This document shows positions 1 through 8,659 of a DNA stretch of 64,000 bases, in pieces; the first letter of the stretch is position 1; each line of letters begins with the position of its first letter. Under the pieces are notes generated by a model. The model saw nothing but the letters and a program-made list of their open reading frames with translations, did no database searches and was not told where the DNA came from. Made by a program: the position numbers and the translations under genes. Source of the DNA: Opitutaceae bacterium (GTDB taxonomy: Bacteria; Verrucomicrobiota; Verrucomicrobiia; Opitutales; Opitutaceae); the NCBI GenBank assembly GCA_027490995.1, contig JAIXWY010000003.1:665682-729681 (forward strand), in the 5' to 3' direction.

Positions 1-286
1 CTTCGACGCAGGCACGGACGGTCGCTCCGGCGGTCAGGCTGGGTTCCTGTTCCAGGAGTCCAACGGTGTAGCCCGGTTCGAAGTGCACGCGGCCGTCGAT
101 CTCGGTGTCGCGGCCGGCGAGGATGCGCAGGAGCGACGACTTACCTGAGCCGTTGAGCCCGAGCACGCCGATCTTGGCGCCGTAGTAAAACGACAGCGAG
201 ATATCGCGGAGGATTTCCTTGCGTTCGATCTTCTTCGCGACGCCGAGCATCGAGAAGATGATCTTGGGCTCTTCAGTCTTGGCCAT
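1..286 (-). CDS. ettA: Energy-dependent translational throttle protein EttA (N-terminal part, cut by window edge)
   Basis: ABC-F ATPase that binds the ribosomal E site and couples early elongation to cellular energy. Only about 95 N-terminal residues are inside the window. They read MAKTEEPKIIF, then an ISLSFYYGAKIGVLGLNGSGKS stretch holding the Walker A motif (GLNGSGKS), and LLEQEP, which corresponds to the LPQEP of E. coli EttA. The GAKIGVLGLNG wording is much closer to EttA than to Uup, YheS or YbiT. The ATG at 286 gives the expected short N-terminus. It is the last gene of a minus-strand run with the Cys-cluster protein and the DUF748 protein, separated by 35 and 11 bp, so cotranscription is likely. 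Confidence 0.93.
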   Translation of the reverse strand, partial: MAKTEEPKIIFSMLGVAKKIERKEILRDISLSFYYGAKIGVLGLNGSGKSSLLRILAGRDTEIDGRVHFEPGYTVGLLEQEPSLTAGATVRACVE

Positions 287-321
287 GGAGTCCCGCAAGG
301 AATCCCTTGGGGCGGGTGGCG

Positions 322-600
322 TCAACCGCCGGCGCGCGGTGCCGTCGAGCGTTCGAGGGCTTGCAGGCGCGCCATGGCATCGGCGGCGTGGGCGCCGCAC
401 ATGGAGGGCTCGGGCCGGAGCGAGACGCAGACCGCGGGGCGTTCGGGAAGGCCGAACAGTCGACAGGAGAGCGTGTCATCGAGCTGGACACAGGGAATGC
501 CCGCCGGCTTGCCGTGGGGCATGCCGGGAATCGGCGAGGAGATCGAGGGCGCGATGCAGCACGCGCCACAGCCGGGTCGACAGGCGTGGTCCTGCGTCAT
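322..600 (-). CDS. YkgJ-like cysteine-cluster protein (putative Zn/Fe chelating, UPF0153 type)
   Basis: Small protein of about 92 residues with the signature N-terminal cluster CRPGCGACC, a further Cys in IPCVQL, then CRLFG and RPAVC. This Cys spacing defines the YkgJ/UPF0153 family, which is thought to bind zinc or an iron-sulphur cluster; its biochemical role is not established. The ATG at 600 is preceded by an in-frame GTG at 603 that could add one residue. It lies between the DUF748 gene and ettA on the same strand with short gaps, so an operon is likely. The C-terminal 25 residues are Ala/Arg-rich and look non-conserved. Confidence 0.85.
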   Translation of the reverse strand: MTQDHACRPGCGACCIAPSISSPIPGMPHGKPAGIPCVQLDDTLSCRLFGLPERPAVCVSLRPEPSMCGAHAADAMARLQALERSTAPRAGG

Positions 601-611
601 CACGGCTCGGC

Positions 612-3600
612 CTACTTGAGCGAAAGCTCGACGCGGGTGCCGCCGGCGCGAATGGGCCCGATGATTACGCGCTCGGGAACGAGACCAGTGCCTTGAAGGA
701 GACGCTCGCGGACGGCGTCCGCGCGAGCACGGGCAAGGTCCTGCAGCGCGGCGTCGTCGATCTCGACGGTGGCGAGCAGTTGCTCGGCCATCTGCTCCGG
801 GGTGATCGGTGGTATCTTTGGCGCGGCGGCGACGGATTCGTTGAGCGGGACCGGGTTGGGCGCCGCGACGGGCGCTGGCGTGGACTTCGCCGCGGTGGCG
901 GGGCGTCGGAAGGGCTCGGCAAGCAGGCGAAGCAAGCGGGCAAGCAAGCGGTCGCGGCCCGCGTCGGCGGTGGGTGCGCTGGCGCCCGCCTCCGGAACCG
1001 GGGTGGGAGAGGGAGGGGGGGCCGACAGTGCCGCGGCGGCCGCGGCTTGGGCGGCCACCACGTCCGGGAAGCTCTCGGCGAAGAGGGCGGCGAGGGCAGC
1101 GACTTCGGTGGCGGGCTCGATCGGAGCATCCTCCGGGAGCCCGGTGGCGGTTTGCAGCCGGCGGGCGACCACGGCGATCCGCCGGGCCAGTTCCCGCTCG
1201 CGCAGCGGAGCGCGATCGATCGCCGGATCAAATTGTCCGGTCAGCTCGACCCGCAGTGCGGGACGATCGGCGAGGGCGCGATGCAGGATCGCAAGCTTCT
1301 TGACCTCGGTCTCGCGCGGTTGCGACTTGCCCCCCTCAAAGATCTGGAACGCGAGCTCGTCGCCGCCGCCGCCAAACGCTGCACCGAGCAACGCGAACGG
1401 TGACGTGGCGACCTTCGTCAGGAGTCCGACCAGCGTGCGGGCGACGGTGGGCCCAATGTGGAATGCGGGATCGTCGAGCCGACCCGCCACCGGAAGGTCC
1501 AAGATGAGCCGGCCGCGCGAATCCGTCAGGAGGGCCAGCGCCAGAGGCACCGGAAGGTTGGTGGCCTGCGGGCTGGGCTGCCGCGCGCCGAGGTTCAGCC
1601 GTTCCAACGTGAGGCGATTCGTGGTGTCGAGCGTGGTCCGCGCAAACCGAACCCGGCTCTCAACGGAGAGGTTGCCGCGTTCCACGCCGTAGCCCGTGTA
1701 GCGTACGCTGTACGGCGTGAGAGGCACGAGGTCCATTCGACTGAGATCGAGACGCAGGTCTGCCGAGGGTGAGGCACCGAGGGCCTGGACGTCGCCACGG
1801 ATTCGGAGGGGAGCATCGGCGCCGAGCCGGCCCTCCAACTGCACCTTCGCCGGGGCGGACGATGTACTGTCGATGCGTTCGATGGTGCCAGACAATTGGC
1901 TCAGTGCGACGGTCACGGCAGGCTGCATCATGCCGTCGGAGAAGGTGAGTCGGGCGCCCTCGATGCGCAGTCGTCCGACCGCGAGCGCCAGCGGCGAAGC
2001 GGGTGCGCTCGGGGCAGCGGGAAGGGCCTCAGGCTTGGCGGACGGCGCCGCGGATGAAGGCGCGGACTTCAGCAGCGCGGCGAAGTTCAGACGCCCTTCG
2101 CGACTGACGGCGGCGTTGACGCGTGGCTCGATCCACCGGATCTCGCCGATGCGGCTGCGGAGCGACGGAAGCTCGAACGCGAGGTCATCGAGGTCGAGTT
2201 GCTTCCACGAGACCAACGGAGCGTTCGCTTGGTTATCGACGACGGAGACTTCGCTCACCGAAGTCTTTCCTGTCAGCGCTCCCGCACGGTCCTTCCACGT
2301 GAGACGCAGCGAGCCACTCGTCCGTCCTGCCGCGAGCCAGAGGTCTGCGAATGGCTCGAGATAGGGACCCCATGGAGCCAGCGGCACGTCGACGAGTTCT
2401 GCCGCGACGTCCGCCTGTTGGATGCCGGGCTTGAGTTCACCGGCCACCCGGATCGCGCCACCGCCGCGCATCGCGACACTCCCCTCGATGGGCCACGCTT
2501 GCTCGACGGCGCTCAGGTTCAGCGCCCCCGCCCTCACGCGCACGGACTCCGTGCTCACGTCGACACCGCGCGTACCGGTGCCATCGCGAAACTGCACGCC
2601 CGGTCCATCGACCTCGAGCGCGGTGAACGCGATCTTCCACGCGGAATCGGTGGACGGCGCTGGCGCGGTCGCCGCTGGACTGACGGCGGCGGGCGGCGCG
2701 GCGAGACCAGCGAGGGCAGACTGCAGGCGAGTGATGGGTTGAAGTCCGCTCGCATCGCGCTGTAACGCCAGCGTGAAGCCCTGCATCGCGATGTTTCCCA
2801 TGTTCGCGTGACGCATGCTCAGGTCGACGGTGCCATCGGTGCTCGCGAGCGAGGTCCAGGCAAGGAACGGTTCGGCGTCGCCCTTGGCGACCCACTGCAC
2901 GTTACTGAGCTGCAGGTTCGCCTTCTCAAGCACGACGTGAGTTTGGGCGTTGGCGCGGGTGACCCTGAAGTCGGTTTCGAGCGTGGTGGCTCCGGAACGC
3001 AGGGTCAGCGGCACGACGGACGCGATCACCGGAGAGAGAACGGCGAGATTCGCGTCGCTCACCGTGAGGGTTCCGGAGAGGTGAGCCAGCGTCGGGGACA
3101 CGTCGGCGCGGAGATCGATCCGGCCGCCTGATTCGACCTTTGCCGAGAGCAGAAAAGGGGCGTTGGCCTGAGGGTGCGCGGCGTCGAGTCCGCGCAGTTC
3201 CGCATTGAGCTCCGAGAGGCGCAGCGCGAGTGTTTCCTCACCGTGTTCCGAACGGACATGGATCGTGGCATCGCGAAGCGCAGCGCGGTCGAGTCGCAGG
3301 TACGGGACGAAGGGTGAGGCGTCCGTCGCCTCTGCGGCGGGTGGCCGCGCGGGACCGAGTTGGGTCAGGTTGAGCGTGCCGTCGTCGCGGCGCAGGACGT
3401 AAAGCGAGATGCCTTCCAAGCTCACGTCCTGAAGGTGGGGCTTGCCGAGCAGGGTCGCCCAGAGACCCAGATTGGCGGACGCTTCCCGGACCGACAGCAG
3501 GGGAGAACCGTCCGTCTCCGTGACCGCAACGCCCTCGACGGAGGCGCTCAAGCGGAAGGGATTGACGCGGACGGCCTCGATGCTGACGGGGCGCGCGAGC

Positions 3601-3761
3601 ATCCGACTGAGTTCCTCGGCGGCGCGGGGGCGAATGATCGCGGGTAGACCGAAGTAGCTAAAGAGCACCACGGCGCCGGCGAGGGCGGCGCACGTGAGTG
3701 CGAGAAGGCGGGGCCAGCGCCGTCTCGGGCGACGGCGCAGTTCAGCGAGCGACCATTTCAC
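612..3761 (-). CDS. DUF748 domain-containing AsmA-like envelope protein
   Basis: A 1049-residue protein with one N-terminal membrane segment (about residues 19-43, LLALTCAALAGAVVLF) and a long periplasmic portion. The region from about residue 45 (PAIIRPRAAEEL, then RPVSIEAVRVNPF and SASVEGV) is the usual start of DUF748/AsmA-like proteins. This superfamily includes proteins proposed to bridge inner and outer membranes and move lipid, so envelope lipid homeostasis is an inference from the family. Two Ala/Pro-rich linkers break the repeats: one near residues 335-370 and one near residues 920-980. The C-terminus (DAVRERLLQG, then VELSLK) resembles the tail of other DUF748 proteins. It appears to be first in a run with the YkgJ-like gene and ettA. 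Confidence 0.85.
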   Translation of the reverse strand: MKWSLAELRRRPRRRWPRLLALTCAALAGAVVLFSYFGLPAIIRPRAAEELSRMLARPVSIEAVRVNPFRLSASVEGVAVTETDGSPLLSVREASANLGLWATLLGKPHLQDVSLEGISLYVLRRDDGTLNLTQLGPARPPAAEATDASPFVPYLRLDRAALRDATIHVRSEHGEETLALRLSELNAELRGLDAAHPQANAPFLLSAKVESGGRIDLRADVSPTLAHLSGTLTVSDANLAVLSPVIASVVPLTLRSGATTLETDFRVTRANAQTHVVLEKANLQLSNVQWVAKGDAEPFLAWTSLASTDGTVDLSMRHANMGNIAMQGFTLALQRDASGLQPITRLQSALAGLAAPPAAVSPAATAPAPSTDSAWKIAFTALEVDGPGVQFRDGTGTRGVDVSTESVRVRAGALNLSAVEQAWPIEGSVAMRGGGAIRVAGELKPGIQQADVAAELVDVPLAPWGPYLEPFADLWLAAGRTSGSLRLTWKDRAGALTGKTSVSEVSVVDNQANAPLVSWKQLDLDDLAFELPSLRSRIGEIRWIEPRVNAAVSREGRLNFAALLKSAPSSAAPSAKPEALPAAPSAPASPLALAVGRLRIEGARLTFSDGMMQPAVTVALSQLSGTIERIDSTSSAPAKVQLEGRLGADAPLRIRGDVQALGASPSADLRLDLSRMDLVPLTPYSVRYTGYGVERGNLSVESRVRFARTTLDTTNRLTLERLNLGARQPSPQATNLPVPLALALLTDSRGRLILDLPVAGRLDDPAFHIGPTVARTLVGLLTKVATSPFALLGAAFGGGGDELAFQIFEGGKSQPRETEVKKLAILHRALADRPALRVELTGQFDPAIDRAPLRERELARRIAVVARRLQTATGLPEDAPIEPATEVAALAALFAESFPDVVAAQAAAAAALSAPPPSPTPVPEAGASAPTADAGRDRLLARLLRLLAEPFRRPATAAKSTPAPVAAPNPVPLNESVAAAPKIPPITPEQMAEQLLATVEIDDAALQDLARARADAVRERLLQGTGLVPERVIIGPIRAGGTRVELSLK

Positions 3762-3816
3762 GTGACCGTGCTACCGCACTGGGCGCTGGCGGCAAGACCA
3801 GCGCGGAACTTTCCGT

Positions 3817-4293
3817 TCAGGAAAGTGCCTTCAGGCTTTCAGTGAGCTGCTTCGCGTGGTCTTTCGTATCCACCTTCTCGATTACGGCCAAGACTTTGCC
3901 TTTCCGGTCGAGGATGAAAGCGGCCCGGGCGGGACCAAGGTAGGTTTTCCCGTACATCGATTTTTCGACGATCGCGTCGGCGGCGCGGGCGAATCCATCG
4001 TCGGGGTCGCTGACCAGGGCGAAAGGAATCTTCTTTTTGGCGGCGTACTTTTGATGAGACGCGGCCGTGTCTCGACTCAGGGCGATCACATCACAGCCGA
4101 GACGATCCAGTGCGGCGGCAGCGGCGACCAGCGAATCGATCTGCCGGTCGCACGATCCCGTGTTGTTGCGCATGTACACCGATACGATCGTGCGCCGCCG
4201 GAGCAGAGAGGACAGGGCGACCGTGGAAGTCTGTCCGTTGCGGACGACGTCCCGCTGCAGGGAGAGATCGAGAGTCTGGCCGGGAGAAATCAT
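3817..4293 (-). CDS. Peroxiredoxin / AhpC-TSA family redoxin
   Basis: A 158-residue thioredoxin-fold protein. YMRNNTGSC places a peroxidatic-type Cys at residue 48, and ALSRD, FALVSDPD and AAFILDRKGKVLAVIE follow the order seen in BCP/PrxQ peroxiredoxins. There is no Cys five residues after Cys48, so the PrxQ resolving Cys is absent; Cys67 is the only other Cys. It should reduce peroxides in the cytoplasm. I place the start at the ATG at 4293 (MISPGQTLDL); the frame stays open to an ATG at 4326, but those 11 residues are Arg-rich and do not look like family sequence. It converges on nothing close and may be transcribed alone or from the dUTPase-like gene 69 bp upstream. Confidence 0.82.
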   Translation of the reverse strand: MISPGQTLDLSLQRDVVRNGQTSTVALSSLLRRRTIVSVYMRNNTGSCDRQIDSLVAAAAALDRLGCDVIALSRDTAASHQKYAAKKKIPFALVSDPDDGFARAADAIVEKSMYGKTYLGPARAAFILDRKGKVLAVIEKVDTKDHAKQLTESLKALS

Positions 4294-4362
4294 TTGCCAG
4301 CGAACGCGTGCCGGGCGCCGGGTCAACCTCGGCGGTGGGATCGGTGCCCGGGTGGCCTGCCG

Positions 4363-4740
4363 TTAGATATGCTTGGAGTCCGCCGCGTCCTTGGCGGCGT
4401 AGCCGGAGTCCTGACGCTGGTGATTGACGGCGTTCTTTTTGAGGTAGGCCTGATAGACATCGTCGGCGCTCATCCCTAACGTTTGGGCGAGCGAGACGAG
4501 GAAGTGGAACAGATCGACGACCTCGACGCGGGCGTTTTGTTCGTCGAATTTCTGGTACTTGGCCCACCACTTCCAAGGCACGGAATCCACCAATTCCGCG
4601 AGTTCCTGCTGCATCGCGCGGGTATAGTTGAGGATCCACTTGGCCTTTTCCTCATCGGTCGGAGGCGGCAGTGACACCCCGATCCGCTGATTGAGAGCGC
4701 TTTGCATCCGGAAGATTTCCTCGAGTTTGTCGGGGTTCAT
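4363..4740 (-). CDS. Dimeric dUTPase-like all-alpha NTP pyrophosphohydrolase
   Basis: A 125-residue all-alpha protein beginning MNPDKLEEIFRMQ. The motifs ELAELVDSVPWKWW and VEVVDLFHFLVSLA carry the paired acidic ExxE / ExxD metal-binding pattern and the PWKWW stretch typical of dimeric dUTPases of the MazG-like superfamily. The expected activity is hydrolysis of dUTP (or another NTP) to the monophosphate and pyrophosphate, keeping uracil out of DNA. The frame is open further upstream to 4914, but that part is low-complexity Pro/Ala/Arg sequence, so I use the ATG at 4740. No Shine-Dalgarno sequence is obvious before it. Confidence 0.85.
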   Translation of the reverse strand: MNPDKLEEIFRMQSALNQRIGVSLPPPTDEEKAKWILNYTRAMQQELAELVDSVPWKWWAKYQKFDEQNARVEVVDLFHFLVSLAQTLGMSADDVYQAYLKKNAVNHQRQDSGYAAKDAADSKHI

Positions 4741-5022
4741 GGGGTCACGGTAGGAGGTGGCTGCCGGCGAGGGCAAGGGGGGAGTGGGCGAGGCGGCGGG
4801 GCGTTTTGAAAGGTGGGCGGGGTGGGGCGAGTTCGGCCGCTCGGCTCTGGCGGGCTGGGTGGGCTGGAGGGGCGGGAATTTGGGATTGCCGCCGTGGGAG
4901 GGGGCGGCGAGCATGGCGGTTGCTGCCTGCGTTGAGCGCTCTTGTTCCGCCCATGGCAGCTCCGCGAGCCGACCGCGATTTTTTCGCGGCGCCTGCGCTT
5001 AATCCAAACAAAACCCTAAGTC

Positions 5023-6117
5023 ATGTCAGATAATAACCCGTCCGGCGCGGACGTTCCTGCGAATTCTTCCGCAGCCCCCGCCGAGACCTCTAGCGCGACG
5101 CCCGCGGCGGCCACCGGATCTTTCGGTGCCACCCGTGGTTCAGGCCTCGCGCGCGGCAAGCGTAGCCACACGGCTGCCCCCTCCGCCGCCCCCGCCGCTC
5201 CGCGCGGCGATTACCAACCGACCGCGATCCAAGTGGTTGTCGCTCAGCGCGAGTATCAAAATCCGTTCTCCCCTGGGGAGAACGAGACGCCCCCGGCTCC
5301 GGTCGCGGCCCCGGCTCCAGCTCCGGTCCCAGCTCCGGCTCCCGCCGTGGTGGTGGCAGAGCCGGTTGCGCCGGCCCCGGTTGCCCCCGTGCAGTCCCAG
5401 CCGGCTCCGGCTCCTGCTCCGGTGGCTGCCGCAACGCCACCGGCCGCTCCCGCGGCGCCGGCGGTGAAGGCTCAGCTTACGATTCTGCCCCCGGCGGAAA
5501 CGAAGCGTCCGGAAACGCGTTGGGATAGCGATTCAAGCGCCAAGGCATCCTCGCCGCAGGCGCGCCGCGAAGACCGTCCGGTCTTCCGCGCCGAGCGTCC
5601 GGCTTCGGCCGATGCCTCCTTCGGCGATCAAGCGGCGGCCCAACCCGCCGCCCGTGAAGGCCGTCGCGATGGACGCGGTCCGCGCGAGAATCGCCCCCAG
5701 GGTCGTGGTGGCGAGCGCGGACCCCGTCCGGCTCCAGCCCCGGCTGCGGGATCGACCTTTACCCCTCAGCGCCCGCCAGCGCCCGAGGCTAAGTCCGGTG
5801 GTTTCATCGGCTGGCTGAAGGGTCTTTTTGGCGGCAGTTCCGCCGAGACCCCGAAGACCGGTGGTCGCGGAGACTCTCCGCGTGAGGGTGGACACGAGGG
5901 ACAGCGTCGTGGCCACGACGGTCGTCGCGGTCGCGGCGGCTTTGAAGGCCGCGGTCCGCGTCCCGAGGGCGAAGGTTCCCCGCGTCCCCATGGCCAAGAC
6001 GGCGGTGGTGAGGGCGGCGGACGCCGTCGACGCCACCGCGGCGGCCGCGGTCGCGGTCGCGGTCGGGGCGAGGGCGGCGGCGAAGGTCGGGGCCCGGGTG
6101 GTCCTTCCGGCACCTGA
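5023..6117 (+). CDS. Ala/Pro-rich and RGG-rich disordered protein
   Basis: A 364-residue protein with no recognisable catalytic domain. Residues 1-75 are Ser/Ala-rich, and residues 85-155 are an Ala/Pro/Val low-complexity tract. Residues 190-245 contain RDGRGPRENRPQGRGG-like RG repeats. A short well-ordered stretch, SGGFIGWLKGLFGGS, lies at about residues 260-275. The last 80 residues are Gly/Arg/Glu-rich ([28 protein letters not shown]). RG-rich tails commonly bind RNA, so an RNA-associated role (degradosome or ribosome accessory) is an inference only. The start has no close competitor and the gene is followed by a good terminator. Composition bias makes homology hard to judge; the gene is nevertheless well supported as coding. 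Confidence 0.75.
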   Translation: MSDNNPSGADVPANSSAAPAETSSATPAAATGSFGATRGSGLARGKRSHTAAPSAAPAAPRGDYQPTAIQVVVAQREYQNPFSPGENETPPAPVAAPAPAPVPAPAPAVVVAEPVAPAPVAPVQSQPAPAPAPVAAATPPAAPAAPAVKAQLTILPPAETKRPETRWDSDSSAKASSPQARREDRPVFRAERPASADASFGDQAAAQPAAREGRRDGRGPRENRPQGRGGERGPRPAPAPAAGSTFTPQRPPAPEAKSGGFIGWLKGLFGGSSAETPKTGGRGDSPREGGHEGQRRGHDGRRGRGGFEGRGPRPEGEGSPRPHGQDGGGEGGGRRRRHRGGRGRGRGRGEGGGEGRGPGGPSGT

Positions 6118-6154
6118 TCCGGCGAAATTCGCCCTTCTTGGTCAGTTTTTTCGA

Positions 6155-6184
6155 GGCGTCCGCTCTGGCGGGCGCCTTTTTTTT
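6155..6184 (+). terminator. Rho-independent terminator after the RGG protein gene
   Basis: A 9-bp stem, GGCGTCCGC pairing with GCGGGCGCC through one G-U, has a 4-nt TCTG loop and is followed directly by eight T residues. It lies 38 bp after the stop codon of the RGG-rich protein and 54 bp before murA. Confidence 0.9.
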
Positions 6185-6237
6185 GGACGCACGGCCGGTT
6201 TTGGGATCCAACTGATGCTGCTCCTTCTCGAGCTCGC

Positions 6238-7527
6238 ATGGCAGATCTCATCGTCAACGGCGGCAAACCCCTCTCCGGCACCATCCGGCCCTCCGGCAAC
6301 AAGAACTCGGTTCTACCGATCTTCTGCGCCACCTTGCTGACCGACGATCCGGTCACGTTGCACAATGTCCCGGATATCACCGATCTGGAGAAATTGGTGA
6401 CGTTCTTCCGCTCGCAGGGCTCGCGGATCGAGTGGGATCGTGCGGAGGGCACGATGCGGGTGGATCACTCCGGTTTCCGGGATGCGTTGAAGGACGCGAC
6501 GCTTCCGCAGGACATGCGGTCCACGGTCCTGCTTTATCCGCCGCTGCTGCAGCGCCTGCGCCGCATCGCGGTACCGGCGAATTCCAAGGGGTGTTCGTTG
6601 GGCGTGCGCGAGATCGATCCGCACTTGGAGATCCTCCGGGCCCTCGGGGCGACGGTCGCCGAGGGCGATCCGTTGGTCATCGCGCTGCCGCGCGGTTTCC
6701 GCGGGGCGCGGCATTGGTGTGACTACATGTCAGTGACGGTAACCGAGAATTTTGCGATGGCGGCTGCGCTGGCCGAGGGCCAGTCCACGTTGATCAACGC
6801 CGCGAGCGAGCCGCACGTGCAGGAGTTGTGCGCCGCCCTGGTGGCGATGGGGGCGCGGATCGAGGGCATCGGCACGTCCATGCTGCAGATCACGGGCGTC
6901 GACCGTTTGCACGGGGCGACGATCACGATCGGGACTGATTATCATGAGATCGTGACGTTTCTCGCGCTGGGGGCAATCACCGGCGGCGAGGTCCGGGTGG
7001 AGCGGTCGTTGCCGCAGCACTTCGACCTCATCGCGCGGGCTTTTCGCAAGCTCGGGGTGGTCGTCGAGCACGAGGGCGAGGTCGCGATTGTCCGCCGCAA
7101 CCAAAGTCTCGTCATTGAGAAGCCGTTCACCAGCAATCTGCTGACCAAGATCGAGGCGGCGCCGTGGCCTTATTTCTCCGTCGACTTGCTGCCCTTGATG
7201 ATCGCGCTGAGTACGCGCTGCGAGGGTGTGGTGCATTTCTGGAACAAGGTTTATGAGAATGGTTTCTCGTGGACGCCGGAGTTGGCGAAGTTCGGGGCGC
7301 ATGTGGTGATGAGTGATCCGCACCGGATTCTCGTCTTCGGCCGTAAGCCGATGCATGCGGCGGTCGTCGATTCACCTTACGTGATCCGCGCGGCGATCGC
7401 GCTGTACATGGTCGCGGCCAGCGTCCCGGGCCGCAGTGTCGTGAAGAATGCCGACGTGATCAAGCGGGCGCACCCGCGCTTCGTCGAGAACCTCCGCAGC
7501 CTCGGGGCCGAGGTGGAGTGGAAGTGA
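6238..7527 (+). CDS. murA: UDP-N-acetylglucosamine 1-carboxyvinyltransferase (MurA)
   Basis: First committed step of peptidoglycan synthesis: transfer of enolpyruvate from PEP to UDP-GlcNAc in the cytoplasm. The 429 residues cover the whole EPSP-synthase/MurA fold. Lys22 and Asn23 in SGNKNSVLP match the E. coli substrate-binding pair. Cys119 in SKGCSLGVRE is the counterpart of the PEP-binding, fosfomycin-sensitive Cys115, and Arg124 matches Arg120, although the usual RPVD is REID here. EPHVQELC and the Asp of FSVDLLPLM also fit. The sequence is somewhat divergent, so this could be a second MurA paralogue. Its last 10 bp overlap the GTG start of ruvB, implying translational coupling. Confidence 0.88.
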   Translation: MADLIVNGGKPLSGTIRPSGNKNSVLPIFCATLLTDDPVTLHNVPDITDLEKLVTFFRSQGSRIEWDRAEGTMRVDHSGFRDALKDATLPQDMRSTVLLYPPLLQRLRRIAVPANSKGCSLGVREIDPHLEILRALGATVAEGDPLVIALPRGFRGARHWCDYMSVTVTENFAMAAALAEGQSTLINAASEPHVQELCAALVAMGARIEGIGTSMLQITGVDRLHGATITIGTDYHEIVTFLALGAITGGEVRVERSLPQHFDLIARAFRKLGVVVEHEGEVAIVRRNQSLVIEKPFTSNLLTKIEAAPWPYFSVDLLPLMIALSTRCEGVVHFWNKVYENGFSWTPELAKFGAHVVMSDPHRILVFGRKPMHAAVVDSPYVIRAAIALYMVAASVPGRSVVKNADVIKRAHPRFVENLRSLGAEVEWK

Positions 7528-8609
7528 CCCTCCCCGTGAAGAAACCCGCCGCCGCCGCGTCTCCCGCGATCACTCCGCCCGCCACCGGACTGGGGTACCT
7601 TTCCACGGCGTTGTCGCAGCCGGTCACGGCCGCCGAGGCGGCGCTCCGTCCGCTGTCGTTCTCGGACTTCACCGGTCAGGCCAAGACCGTGGAGCGGCTA
7701 CAGGTGATGGTGGGTGCCGCCAAGCGTCGCGGTGAGGCGCTGAATCATATTCTGCTCAGCGGCCCGCCGGGATTGGGGAAGACCACGCTGGCCTTCATCC
7801 TTGGCCAAGAGATGGGCCGCAATGTCCGCGTGACGTCCGGTCCGGTGGTCGAGAAGGCCGGCGATCTCGCGGGGCTTCTCACGAACCTCGAGGAGGGCGA
7901 TCTGCTTTTCATCGACGAGATTCACCGGATCCCGAAGACGGTCGAGGAGTACCTATACTCCGCCATGGAGGACTTCCGGCTCGATATCATGATCGATCAG
8001 GGGCCGAATGCCCGGAGCGTGCGGCTGAACATCCCGCGCTTCACGCTGATCGGGGCGACAACACGATCGGGGCTGCTGACGGCTCCACTGCGCTCGCGGT
8101 TCACGCTTCAGACGCGTCTCGACTACTATGATGTCCCCACGCTGATGGGGATCGTGCAGCGAAGTTGCGCGCTGCTGAAGGTCGCCATTGCGGAGGATGG
8201 TGCGCGCGAAATTGCCCGTCGTTCCCGCGGCACGCCTCGCATCGCGAATAACCTGATCAACTTTTGCCGCGACTACGCGCAGGAGCGCGCGTCGGGCCGG
8301 ATCACCCAAGACGTGGCCGCCGCTGCACTGGAGCTGTTGGAGATCGATGCGCGCGGTCTCGACGAGATGGACAAGCGGATGCTGCGCGTGATCGCGGAAA
8401 ACTACGGCGGCGGTCCCGTGGGTCTCGGCACCGTGGCCGTCGCAGTCGGCGAGGAGAACGAGACGCTGGAGGAGGTTCACGAGCCGTTTCTGATTCAGGA
8501 AGGTTACCTGCAACGCACGCCGCAGGGGCGCGTGATCACGCCGCGTGGCTACCACGCCATCGGGCTCACCAGTCACCCGTCCGGCGGCGGCCAGGGTTCG
8601 CTGCTCTAA
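7518..8609 (+). CDS. ruvB: Holliday junction branch migration ATPase RuvB
   Basis: AAA+ motor that drives branch migration with RuvA. Walker A is GPPGLGKTT (residues 82-90), Walker B/sensor is LLFIDEIHR, and TLIGATTRSGLL and SRGTPRIANNL are RuvB hallmarks. The C-terminal winged helix (AVGEENETLEEVHEPFLIQEGYLQRTPQGR) is complete. At 363 residues it is about 25 longer than usual because of an Ala/Pro-rich N-terminal extension. The start is a GTG inside the last codons of murA. No ruvA or ruvC lies nearby, so the Ruv genes are dispersed here. Confidence 0.96.
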   Translation: MEVTLPVKKPAAAASPAITPPATGLGYLSTALSQPVTAAEAALRPLSFSDFTGQAKTVERLQVMVGAAKRRGEALNHILLSGPPGLGKTTLAFILGQEMGRNVRVTSGPVVEKAGDLAGLLTNLEEGDLLFIDEIHRIPKTVEEYLYSAMEDFRLDIMIDQGPNARSVRLNIPRFTLIGATTRSGLLTAPLRSRFTLQTRLDYYDVPTLMGIVQRSCALLKVAIAEDGAREIARRSRGTPRIANNLINFCRDYAQERASGRITQDVAAAALELLEIDARGLDEMDKRMLRVIAENYGGGPVGLGTVAVAVGEENETLEEVHEPFLIQEGYLQRTPQGRVITPRGYHAIGLTSHPSGGGQGSLL

Positions 8610-8659
8610 GCCGGGGCCCGAGCGTTGACGCCTCGCCCGGTTTTCTGCCGAGTCACATC

